Source: Allacma fusca
Lineage: Eukaryota > Arthropoda > Collembola > Symphypleona > Sminthuridae
Direction of reading: 5' to 3'
Length of the DNA: 64,000 nt
Assembly: GCA_947179485.1 (NCBI GenBank)
Contig: OX359249.1
Location: 620,001 to 684,000, forward strand
The position numbers and the translations under genes are program-made. Below the pieces are notes generated by a model, which was given only the letters and a program-made list of their open reading frames with translations, made no database searches and had not been told where the DNA came from. Below are positions 12,431 to 24,460 of this stretch, one piece after another. Positions within the stretch are counted from its first letter, which is position 1. The number at the start of each line of letters is the position of its first letter.

Positions 12431-15400
12431 CTATTCCCTAACTCCTTCCTTCGAGCAGCTCAGGTAGGCCTTGTGCAGCTTCTCCGCGAAGTCAGCATCA
12501 GTCTGCACAAAAAAAAAAGCCTGTCAACAATCATCACTAATTAATTATGTAGTTCCTGAACACATTACGTTTCCGTATTTTAAGTGCTCAGGTACTTAGT
12601 TATCAAGGAATGTACAAATAAAATAGGCTTTTGTTCCTACAACGATTACTCAGATTTGGAACTTCAGACAAAACAAACGCGAAAGATATACGGGTAAAAC
12701 CGAAATTTCGAATAAAACGGATCTATTCCGACCAAGGCTGCGAACCTTGATTCAGGTTTCATGCATTGTAAACAAAAGTACAATCTTCCGTCCAAGCTCC
12801 AAAATAATAAAAACTATTCAGAAAATTCTACAAAATGTTAAAAATTAAAACATTATCTGAAAATATTTTGCCTAGTCAAAAAAAGTGCATATTTCAAAAT
12901 CGATTCACTCATATTTATAATTTATAATTCCGTGGAAATTCTCGAACTGAATTGTCTTCTATCCTATTATAGATACAGTGACTATCGAAAGAAACAGGAT
13001 TTTCAGCAGTATTTCTGGCCTGATTTTTATATCTACCGTAAATCTTACTTCAGATTTCAAATTATCATTGACATTCGCGATTTACCTTAAGAAGGTAGGA
13101 GAGAGCTTGGATCATTTGGTCTTTATTAAGCACTCCGACCCTTGTTGTAGGCTGAGGGAAATGGTGTGAAGAAGGAAGGCACGAGTCTCCACCCGACTGC
13201 ATGTCCAAGCTCTTCCTGTGGGAAAACTCCCGGAAAGCTGCTTCCCGCCTTTCCCTACCCAAAATCTCTTGCTTTTTCCTTTCAAACTCCTTGCGGCCCT
13301 CATTCTCCCCATCCTCAACGACAGAGGTGGCGATTTCCGAGGAGGGTAAATGTTGCAAGGATTCTTCAATCGACCATGTAGGATCATTCACAACACATTG
13401 CCTCTGGAAGTTGGCGGCGACGTCGAAATGTTCCGATTGATCTCCCAGCTCACCCTGCTTCATCCAATCAGCAACCGCATCACTTCTATTTTGAATACCA
13501 AGAGTAGCTCTCAATTCTTCGCCCAAACTTTGCAGATTATTACTGGGGAATAGTCCAGGCTTCCCAACATCACCTCTATCAGGCTCCTCTGGAAACTAAA
13601 AAAAGAATGAAGGAAAAATAGACTTCTGAGCCGTCTCATACCACTCTACTCCTCCCATCTTCCTTGAATCTTATGTTTGACGTACATCAAAAACAGGCAT
13701 CTCTAATTTACTTGAAAACAAGTTGGGGAAGGCGAGGGATTCATTTGAATGGCCAGTCCATGCAGCGCAAATATTTCTACCTGCTTCCTCGCCTTGCTCT
13801 TGCTCCTCACCCATACGGTCCGGCAGTTGATCCTCCTGAAATAATTCAAACCTGTTAGTATTACATCTGTATCAAATTTTGCTTGACTGACAACTTTGAA
13901 AGCAGGCCAACACAGTGTGTCAGCACCGCGGCAACCTACCTGAAAACCCCAGTTCTGCTGCAACCCATTAGTAATTTGCGATGCGGTGGTGGGGCGACTA
14001 GCCTTAGTGTTACTTTGCGTAGCATTAGATTCCTTTGCCTATAAAAAAATTCTCATAAATAATTTGAATAAATCCTAAAAACTATAAATATTATGAACAT
14101 GAGCAACTTGTCATGTCTGCCTATTTGAAAATACAACAGAACGCAATATAACGAGTGGAAGAGGTGATTGCCTGGTTATGATGCGTGTTGAGGAGCATGT
14201 CCAGGATCAAGTTTGTTGAAGGAGCAGGCTTATTAGGTTGAGAGGCACTTGGGGTGGGGTCCGAGTCGTTGTCTGTAGAGCTCTCTCTTTCCAAACGTCG
14301 GACTGAGGTTCCAAGGGCTGTGGTGACATCACTGGCAATCTGAATGCACTCCGACTCATTGTAAAACCAGAGGCAGCGAATAACTACGAATTTTTTCGGT
14401 AAACATGTTTATGATACATTATTTAAAAGCTACGGCTGTTGATATGCAATTAACTGGCTCTGGAAAAAATACCACCTTGTTGATTATTCATTAGAATGTG
14501 AGGCATCACGACTTGGACCTCGATGTCCGGTGTCAGAAGCTGTACGAAGTTGTTGAGGCTGTTCCGGTTAAGGATGAAGAGGCCGTTCGTGGGTGCATGC
14601 GTTCTGTGGATGAATAATGAGAGCGGCGTTAATTGCTTGAAGTACAAGAATTATGAAGAGAGAAACGTGATTTTGTTGTAGAATTGGGGTCATGATTTGT
14701 CGGCAGTAGGTGGCAAAGTGTGCGAGTGGATAATATAAACAAGGCAGCGAAAATGCTGAGGCGGATAAGAAACGTCGGGAGGGAGGCTATAGAGAGCGGT
14801 CCTCACATAAAGGGGAAAGTGAAAATGTATTGTAAGATGTGTTGTGTATCTCCTACTTGGCGCCCGCTCAACGCCCTCAACAACACACTATTGTGCTTTG
14901 AAGAGATTTCCCACTCTCCCAAGATAAGCTTTGAATGTGCAGGAGATTAGAGACGTCAGGAAAGAAACAGTCTCTATTTCTGTCTATGATTTGGCCTATA
15001 GTGAAGTATAACTTTTTTGGCTCCTACTTCTTCACACAAGCTTCTTGGACATGAGAGTAACAAGAAGCAATCTCAGTTTCCGAAACCAACATTTTTGAGC
15101 ATATCGTTGGCTAAAATCCTCCCAAGTTTATTTGTCCCAGTCAATTTTTTAAGTGGAAGCAGGTAACATAAAAAATTAATGCGGTTGCTGAAACTTCGCC
15201 ACCATCATAAATTGCTGATATTTCAAAATACCACGTCCCATTTTAGACGATTTTGAATTAAATAGTTCGACGATATGCAGCGGTACTGAATAAGCTGCTC
15301 ATGGTAGTCATGGTCAAACATAGGTCTGAAACTTGGTCACGTTAGCCTTCGTGGAGTTTAAAATGGTTAATTATTCAATAATATTGGGAATACACTGAAT

Positions 15401-16693
15401 TACCTACCACCCAAATAACGAGATAGCTGTTATAAAATTTTATAATAGTTATTATATTACAGTAGTGTAACATTACTGCTTTTTCTCATCATATTTAAGT
15501 ATTTCCGAACTGCTGAAATTCATTATAAAATTTAAAAACGCATTAGACAGACGTATTCCAAATCTTGTCAATATCTCCACCTTTTCAAAATCTATAGACA
15601 TATTGCACGATTATTGAAAGTGGTAATTTATTACCTCTTTACTTAAACAAACTGTAAAATGTGACAATGCATTAGTTGCTCAAAGACAATTAAGGGCTAT
15701 TTTCCTCAAGCACAAGGCTGCTTCTGATTCTTTGAAGTTTGAAATCAGATAAGTATTCTAATGAAATCGCTTCTGAAACATCAAAATTAGACTTACTGGG
15801 TAACATGGGGGGGGGCATGACAATAAAAAAGTGGCTGACATCCTACTCTATAAATTCAAAATTGTTTAAATGACAATGACTTCTTTGCATTTGGTCATGT
15901 TTCGACATTTCAGTAGAAAAGATGAGTACACATGTAACACACTCCTTCAGTACAATTCGAAATGAGTGAAATCATCTGGTATCCTTTTCGCCAGCCTCAA
16001 CCACCCTTAATTTCTGCCTCAATTTAAAGGTCACTGCTGTTGTCCTTATGGCAAACCTTTGAATTACACTTTTTCTTGCTTCCCTAACTGCCAGCTTCAT
16101 GTCCATTTCCAAGCATTTTCCGTCCGTTCCCTTGTACTTACCTCTCATAAAGGAAGAGGCAGCCACTGATTCCCACACTTTCCTAAAATATGAAATAAAT
16201 GAATCAATCGTCTCGTTTCAATCACCAACATCTTCCACTTCCAACAGTACGATTACCCGACCCCACTCAAAAGCCAAAAAGCTCGAACCATTTTATCCCC
16301 CAGGGACTTGTATATTGCAAAGAGGTTCTTCCAAACAAATAAAACAGGAGAAATCAAATATCAAATTACCCGTCCTCTTACCCATTTTTTTGCTTGGCAG
16401 TCATACTCATACAGTGCGACCTGACTAGCAATTCTAATAATTCTTGAGAAACAGGGATCCTGTCTCTTGACAACTTCCGAATTTAATCGGGTAGCTTCAT
16501 CTTTCCTGCTCTCTCCTTCCCTCCCACTTTTACGGTCCTTAGAGCCACGCAAGGTCACAGAACTTGTGTGTCTACGACTGCTCCCTTGTGATCCTGTCCG
16601 ACCTCTCGTAGAATGAGTACTGCTCGTTCCAGTAACCAACTGAAGACCTTTGCTTCCTCGTCCATTCATGCCAGCTGATGTTCTGTCGCTCAT
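12431..16693 (-). CDS. DCP1: mRNA-decapping enzyme subunit 1 (DCP1)
   Basis: This is the activator subunit of the DCP2 decapping complex in cytoplasmic P-bodies. Eight minus-strand exons were assembled: 16693-16382, 16182-16142, 14603-14476, 14383-14172, 14038-13940, 13835-13781, 13588-13086 and 12502-12431 (stop TAG). They total 473 aa, and all phases agree. The EVH1 domain spans about residues 75-195: RQDPCFSRIIRIASQVALYEY, then GCLFLYER across the exon 2/3 junction, APTNGLFILNRNSLNNF, and VIRCLWFYNESEC. NLILDMLLN (about 218-226) corresponds to the short helical motif after EVH1. The C-terminus, LNKDQMIQALSYLLK then TDADFAEKLHKAYL (436-464), is the DCP1 trimerisation domain and is split by the last intron. 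Two features are odd: an extra Ser/Arg/Gly-rich stretch of roughly 74 residues before EVH1, and a probable GC-AG intron after exon 4 (CCAG/GCAATC). The 1.54 kb intron 2 holds no other gene. Identification is secure; the exact start is less so. Confidence 0.94.
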
Positions 16694-19359
16694 ATCTCCG
16701 AAATTCTCAGTCGCATAGTATTTACCCGGACGCTGCTGGGCAAAATTAAAGTAATTATTACAAAAAACCAGATCATTAGAATTTCTAGTAGTAACCGAAG
16801 CAAATATTCTATTCAGGGTCAGCTAGCAGCCCGAGCTTTACAAAGCTACTGCCACTTCTGAAGCTGATCAACAAACAAAATGAAGTGCATTACCTGTAGG
16901 GATGATGAAGTACTTTCGCACAATTATGTATGAAAATGTACCGAATCTGGATTTTGAACTACTTCCTCAAAACAGAGCAGAGTGAACACTTTTTGACACT
17001 TCCCTTCTTCCTTGTTTTGTTATGTATGAATGGAATTAGTCGTTCTCCCGTCCCTTTCCTTTTCTGGCTACATTTTTAGTGTTGTCATATTTGAACCCTC
17101 CCGCCCATTTATGTCAGTGTGTATCAGATCTGAATCTTCTGACCCACTTTTCCCGGTATTGTCAGTCACCATAGCCCCAAGTCCCAGTCATTACCAAATT
17201 CAGCCGAACAGTGCCCAGCCACCGATATTGTTTTGAAGGGAGAGGTCGAACCCATCCGGTTTGTTTACAATTATTCCATTAAAATTATACGCAATAAAGG
17301 AAACGTTTGCAATGGATTTCGGAGATCACTTTACAATCAACTTTTTGTCTTAAGCCATCCGTTTATACATCTAGCAATAAGTACATTACAAGTACAAATG
17401 CATTCCCAGCTATTCACATATTTTAATGAAATTCCTCCTGGTACACTAGACTACGGATCTGAAAGAAATAATTCTTTGTCTGACGCATCTGTTTTCCGAG
17501 ATTGAGAGGTTATGAGTGAGAAATGTGACTGGCTGAGGATGATACGAATCCTTACCATGACCTTTGAACTCTCTTGTGTTTGAAACTTGAAATTTCTACG
17601 AAAAATTCCTTTTGATCCCCTGCCTACACCTTAAATAGGGGATCTGTACCAACTTTCATCAAAATCGAAAAGTATCATCTGTTACAGTAAAGATTCTTAA
17701 AACCCGAACTTCTATAAAAAAAAGTGCTGATGTAGAATTCTTCGTCGTATCGCTAATAATGAGATTTTACAGCGCCGTCAAATTCCACGAGGGTTCCCCA
17801 AGGGACAAGCCAATTTCGTCTTTACACGTCAATCCCTTAAATGACACAGTTGTGCACTCCAATGTGTAGATGGGGTTAGAGAGGAACCCAGCAATTTCTT
17901 CGATGCAGCCCTGTCTATATGTACGTGGGTACCCTTACAATTAGTTGATTCGGAGATTTCAATTCCACTGACTTAAAATCCGCTCATTTTTTTCATCAAG
18001 CTCCAATTCGTTGCTCACGATTACATAGTTTGCTTGAGCATGGGGTCAAACGGGGCTGTTGTATAGTAAAAGTAAAATCCGGCTGTAGTAGCACAAATCG
18101 TGGGATATTTCGTAGGGGTGCGTTCAGTACCAGCACATTCCGTAGCTTTACAGAAAGAATTTACCGTTATCTTAGAATTTTAAATGCGTTTTAACCCCGG
18201 GATTTTTAAGTAGCTTGACGCAGAAAAATCCAATGGGAATCGTGCACTCCTAGAAGTTTCAGAAAAACATCTTTGGGACAATAAGTCTTCTTGTTACGGG
18301 TACACTGCCAGGACCAATTTGGCTTCAATTTGTATAAAATATATTCCTGGTGTTAACAATGTGTACTTGGTACAACTTCGGACATTTTTCTCATTGTGAC
18401 TATTGTTAGTTGCCAGTACCAAGGGAAGCTTCAGTTGATGCCAACAGGATTTCCAGAATCTGTTGCCACCCCCTAGTCCACATATGGCAGTGACTCATAG
18501 AATATTTGATTCCCCCATTTTGTAACAAATTTAGTTCCATATTTTCTGAAATTTACTTGGTTGAGTTGGGTCAAGATTGACGTCAATAGGTTCAAAAACG
18601 TGAAGCAAACTCAAGGTTTTGTAGAATTGTGGACATAGCAGGAAGGTACAAGGAGTAAGGTTGGAGAAAACGTACTTGAGGACCGTAAATTAAATATTAT
18701 GCGAAGGGGGAATATCTGATTTTGTTTCCTGACGGGGTCGTTGGAGAAATTTGAAAGTAGTGGCCTTGTAGCAAATTTTATTGAGATTTATTTTCATCAA
18801 ATATCAACAGTCCATCACAAAAATTGGGGTCACAGAATCCACAAATGTGAGGGAAGGTTAATTATGACTCATCGGGAGCAAACGTTTTGCTTTATTTAAA
18901 ACTTAACTCACATTTTTGGATGCTGTGGCTCCAATTTCAAAAGGCTTAGCTTTTGGCTGTGATGGGGATTCATTCGAGTCTGATATGTTCAGTCCAAGCC
19001 TAAAATTGATTCTGATGAAAGCTTCTTGAAATAATAAGCCATTTCAATTTGCTACAAATATGTTTATGATAAACTTATTTAAAACGCTTTACTGCCTATT
19101 TCCTCGACCGCTACACGGAGAGGCGTTGAAACAAATTTTGAAAAATATGAAGGAAATTTGCTATGAAAACTAACCACTTTGAAAATTGAGCCATTAATGT
19201 TGGTATTTGCTTTGACACTTATACCGGGATAATAAAAATGCTTATTTTAAAACATTTTCTAATTGTCACATTACGTTGTATTGTAAGTAAGTGAAATTAA
19301 TGTGTAATTTTATCCCAAATCTAATAAATAAATACTTGTCTAGCCGGAACCACTTTCAG
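16694..19359. other. Intergenic region with degenerate repeats
   Basis: The DCP1 promoter and 5' UTR should lie at the left end. A possible 5' UTR acceptor (ttttgcccag on -) is just upstream of the start codon. From about 17.5 kb the sequence is AT-rich and resembles decayed transposon DNA, with phrases such as caactttcatcaaaatcg and blocks related to the inverted-repeat element of the tandem unit. No convincing exon was found on either strand. Confidence 0.5.
18505..18620. repeat. Diverged copy of the dispersed repeat also seen at 24461-24592
   Basis: The stretch containing ttgtaacaaatttag, ttttctgaaatttacttgg and gaagcaa follows the same order of phrases as 24461-24592 and the reverse complement of 25668-25792. 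Identity is clearly well below 100 percent. It is probably an old MITE-like or other non-autonomous repeat family. Its boundaries are approximate. Confidence 0.45.
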
Positions 19360-20737
19360 ACTTCAGAGAGAGTCCTTCCTTGTAAATTGTCCCACTACCA
19401 TTAAAATCATTGGAACCAGTGTAATTAAAGTAATTGAATACTTCGACGTTCTTGTCTTTGAGAATCTGACTGTCTTTCGGAAATCCCGTTAAAATAGGAG
19501 TAATAATAATTGTCCTATAGTTGGCGTTTAGGTAGCGTTAGCTAAAGTTAAAAACGTTTCATTACGAGGTTGCAGAGATCTTGCTCTCATAAACATCCCT
19601 TGTAGTGACAATGTTATATTTTTGATTATCAGTAATTATAAACGGACATTCTCCCAGGACTCACACCTAACAAATCTGACCCTTAAACTTACGCCTTCAT
19701 TATTCCTGTTCCCGTGTGCGCCAGTCAGAGCCATGTTGCTGCTAACTATGTATTGAATTACAGTATTAGAGTTGAACATTTATTGACCATTGCACTGCTT
19801 CCAACCTGAGCACGAAATGAGGCAGGAGAGACTTCTTTTCTGACCAGGGAGTGAAAATGTGGAATGCCGGGGAGTTGACATATGCAAATATAACTCGATA
19901 AAAATACAATTTTGTCTGCGTTTTCCTTAAGCGCAACTTCATGTGAGCAATTACCCCTGCCTAAAAAAGTAATATGCAAAAGTATATACTTAAACACAGT
20001 AAACAATAACCATATTCCAGATTTAGCGTTACAAACTCACAATCACAATACTTATGCATCGATGGAAATTATTTAGTAAAAATTGCAAAAATAAATCCAA
20101 CAAATCCCAATCTATATGATTTAACACTTCAAACCTCACTTAATCATTATGATTGTCCTGTTCAAGTTGGCAGTAGCCTTCTTCTTTAAAAACAGTCATC
20201 TTCACCTTTATGGAGTAATCTCAGTGGAAAAAGTCATAAATATTTGGGGAAATAATTATATACAAACTTCCTCAACCTTAATACTTGTGACAGATTTCTA
20301 GTCCCCATCTTCCTTTTTGGCACATGAAATTAAACAATTAACCTGGTCCTGGTCGTGACTTCAACTTCAATAAAAATATGGTAGCTAAGCTGGTGTGCTC
20401 AAGGATTGTGTTTAGCTGACGTTGGCACTTCTGTCTCGTATTAAGTCACTGGCCCTAATGTGAACGTGACTGTGTAAACATTAAATACTAGATTTGGTCA
20501 GTTGTTAAGCTTTGACCTTGACATTATTATTGTTTCATCTGTGTTGACTCTGTTAAAATTCCGAGAAGACTCGGGAGTCGGACCCCTTTATTGTACCTCC
20601 TCATCCCGTCTTTCTTCAAGCGAGGTTCGATACGTATGTATGTATGCACAATTAGTGTATCACCATATCTCTACCTCTCATCTCATACTTACCTCTCATA
20701 TTTAATATTAAGGTCAATCGAAGTACAATTGACAAAA

Positions 20738-20873
20738 CTACGGACCAGCCGTACCGGCCTGTACGTAGGGGCCTCCCTCCATGAAGTCAATATCATACTC
20801 AACGTAGATATCAAAATATATTCCCCTGAGATCCCCCCAATGAGGAGACTCACTGGAATACCAATAGTTGGAA
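20738..20873 (-). other. Possible coding exon of unknown identity in copy A (low confidence)
   Basis: On the minus strand a good acceptor (cctttcttacag) precedes a 44-codon open frame ending in TAG, rich in Tyr, Asp and Gly (for example GIYFDIYVEYDIDFMEGG). The equivalent in copy B (28743-28611) keeps the frame through a 3-nt length difference. A possible upstream partner on the minus strand lies around 21436-21560. No family was recognised and other frames are also open here, so this may be chance. Confidence 0.2.
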
Positions 20874-22991
20874 CTGTAAGAAAGGAAAAAAGGAGGTTGT
20901 GAAGGTCGTTGTTGGAGTAACTATTGAGAAGGTTGTCGTACTGCCGAGAGAAGTAATAAGTAAATGGCTCAAAACGGGTTTTCCATTTCACTCTACTCTC
21001 CAGCTTGTGCTTCTCAATTACTGCTCTCCCGGTGAAATTTCTTAAGAGCTATGATCCTATTAATGCACCATGTTCTGTGGAGGTTTCCAGAATCATTCCT
21101 TCCAGCTAATCCTCTCCTTCCTTTCTGGTGTAATTTCGTGGAAAGTTGAGAGAGAACAGGATTCTAAAGAATAGTTTTGTGGTGGGCTCAAGTTCAAAGT
21201 TGTGATTCTTTTGTTGTTATGAGTGAGTGGTTAGATATAAGAGATTGATTCAATTTGATCCCTGGGAACTAAAAATTTTATATTCTTTAAGAATGGAGAC
21301 AATAAATATTTTGATGCTTTTTTATTTATTCCAGACTTGAAGCATATTAACTTGCAATGCTCCATGCTGCTCCGTTTTTACTCTTTGAAGTACCTGGAAC
21401 TGGGAGACGCCCTAGCCCTCTCATCTCGCATCCCTGTTTTCACTTATGTATTACTTTCTCCATTACATCCGTTGGGTGAGGAGTGTACGCGGTATCGTGC
21501 CTGTAGTTACTTCCGTAGCAACACTCCCGGGAATTGTAGTAGTAGTCATTCCACCGACACATTTAACCGGGAATGAGAATCCTGTTTTTTAATTCTGATA
21601 CTTTGGTATGTTCTACATTGTGTGCTCCTACAGTGGGAGTGTACACGTAATACACATTTCATAATAATAATTTTATTATTATAGTTAACTGTAGGAAATA
21701 TGCGTAACCATCTGGACTAAAAAATACATTTTTATACAGAGTGTGGATGTTAATAAATAAATCCCAATATAATATGAACGCTCTGTCCTTTGAGCTTGTC
21801 CCAGAGTTTCTGAGCTATAAGGTTGGAACGAATTTTGGGAAATCTGAAAGAAAATTTGCTATGAAATGGGGAACCGAATAAATTTCACCATTGTTCCTTC
21901 CACGGGCTAGGGAGACGGAGGTTTTAAGGTACCCTGTCTCCAACAATCTCAAGGATATATATTTTTTATCTATATACATTTTTTAATCTTGAAGACTTTG
22001 AATTCTATGATATTTTATAAGTTTGCAGATAAGAGAATCCTGCTATGGTTTTCCTTCATATTGAAGATCCATTGCAGCTTCGAGTTCTCTCATTGTTCAG
22101 TTTGACGCTTTACAAAACCTCGCTCTGGCGAATAAACGGATAATATTTTGTAACCATCCTGTAAATGGTGGGTATCATTCGTAAAGTATTTCTTACTTTG
22201 GGAAAAAATTTGGATTTATACGAGTGGTTAACCGCTCCTTACAGCTATCATCGGTATTGATTCGCTACATTTTTAAATCAGGGTTTTTCAGTCCGTTTTA
22301 GGTCAGTGCAGCCCTCTGTTGATATCTTGTTGTCCGTGGACACAATAACTCAAAAACTTCTCCACTGCATTCAATCAAAGGCTAAGGTGTTCCTCTCGAC
22401 TGAGTTTGATTTTGATAGAGATTGGTGCAGTAGTTTCTGAGAAAACGATAATAATTTTATTATTGTCCATTTCTAAAAATGTTGTGGAAAAATGTGGGAA
22501 GAACAGATCGGGGGATACAAATGATTGTACAATAGTGTCGTATAGCCATCTTTAGACTATTTAATTAACGAATAAGCGAAAACAAATGGCCAAGGATAAT
22601 TTTTATCTTTATAAAGGACGTTAACATGAATGAAGAATGCCTGTTGTACTAAATGTCTAATTGAACTACTGCTGCACTGCCCCTTCGAATACACTCCATT
22701 TTGTTACATGGTAAATCCTTGAGACATTTTCCTATAAGCCTCCAGTGTTAACTGACGAGGAATCCTTTGAGACAGTACTCTTGGCAATCTCTTCTAAATA
22801 ATTTATTAACATTGGTGTAACGTTTTAGTACGTGTTTTTCTAGACTTATTCTCTTGCTAGCACATAGTAATGCCAGTTATCTCAAAATTAGTTTTACAAG
22901 ACAATTAAAGCGTACTCACTTCACTGTCACTGCGTTTAGCTTATTGATTACTTTCTTACCTTGATGGCTTGCCTGTTTCAATGGTGCCTAA

Positions 22992-23575
22992 TAGGGTTGC
23001 CAATGGCGATATAGCGATATGGCGAGACGCTATAATTGCAAATATTGCCAAATTTACTGGCGATATTTCAGGCAATAATTATCACAAATTTTGTCAAGAA
23101 TATTGGGCAACGATCTGGTTTAATAGATTACGAGTTTTAATGCGAAGTTGTAATGATCGCGGATGAAAATGGAGCAATTCTTGTCAGCGTGTATCTTTCT
23201 CTGCATTGCGTCAGTCCAACATTTAAATGAGCGTGAGTGAGTAATAAGTAGTAAATGTGACAGAGTAACTAATGTGTGCGTCCTTACATCAATTATATGT
23301 GTATACATTAGTGATTTTACCAGTTCAGTGTATTTTACCTTAATGCTTTATTAGTTTTTAACTATTAGAGCTGTAGAAAACTCTTTGTATATCGTCTGGT
23401 TTTGTAAATTGCAAGCCACTTTTGAAAAGCTAACAGTGTTTTGGTGTACACATATTTTGTTTTTGTTACTTTTGATTCGGGATTATCATTATTAAAGAAA
23501 GGCTTCATGGTCGATATAGCGCCAAAACTGGCTTTAGTGAGACTCAGAAAGCCGATATGAGCAAAATGGTCTCTA
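22992..23575. mobile_element. Possible MITE in copy A (hAT-like termini, tentative)
   Basis: The left end TAGGGTTGCCAATGGCGATAT resembles, in reverse complement, the right end best preserved in copy B (TAAAGATTGCCATTTTGC then TCATAT). Both fit the loose hAT start YARNG. No clear 8-bp target duplication was found and the inverted repeats are imperfect, so the boundaries are uncertain. The interior has no transposase. Confidence 0.35.
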
Positions 23576-24460
23576 GCACGCCTAATACTTACGTAATAAT
23601 GGTTAATTATTAAAACATTCCAATTCCTTAAACATGAGAATCACTTCTTGCTTATTTCCTATTTTATTACGAAGATGCTTTGTTTTTTACTGATTCGCGA
23701 AAATAAGAATTTCCAAAAATACGATAAACTACATACGTTTAATTGTTGCGCAACTATTCAACTATATTTGTATCTTCTGTAAAAGTATCTGTCAAAACCA
23801 TGTTAGTCAAATATGTCATTCAACAGTGGCATATTCAAAGTGTGTAAATGCAATTAGCTGACCTTGACTAACTTTAATTGGGTCTCTATGGTTAAAGGAA
23901 CCTTTATAGTTACCTTTTTTATCTTCAGTGCTGAAAGTTATTTTGTTTTATACATTTCATTTCTTCTAAATATTCCACGTTACTGGTATAGTCCTTTCCA
24001 CACTGGATTCTGTGCCCGCCACAACGACAATGGACAATAGTGGGTTAATAACAATTCACCCTAGTAAGCTCTCTTCTTTAATCGAGGACGGGGGGTTTAA
24101 GAAATACGGAATGCCACCTGGCCAGCTCCTTATCTCAGTCAGAACAAAGAGAGTGGGACCCTATCTTCTATTTTCTGTGAACTTGAATCTGTAACAATAA
24201 AATCTATACAATCTCGGAGGTTTGCATTCTGCATCTTCCGGTACTTAAGTAGTAGTAGTGAGGGAAAGCATAGATTTTATTCTACACCTGTCATCGTGCG
24301 CTGTTTACCTAATGGCAGTACTAACATCAGTGCTTTTACAGAAAGTAATAAATACAACATATTCAGCCATAGTTATTTTTACTTGATAACACAATTGGTA
24401 AAGGTTTTTAACATTGTTCATTCATATCTGTGCCACGATTCTAGCCTTCTCTTCCGCTGG

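Noticed and set aside
20689-20991. 100-codon minus frame with hydrophobic segments (LLFSFLTVPTIGIPVSLLIGG)
   Set aside because: Plus-strand frames are also open and the hydrophobic stretch is not bounded like a membrane-protein exon. The alternative frame after the acceptor at 20873 is at least as plausible, so only a low-confidence exon is listed.
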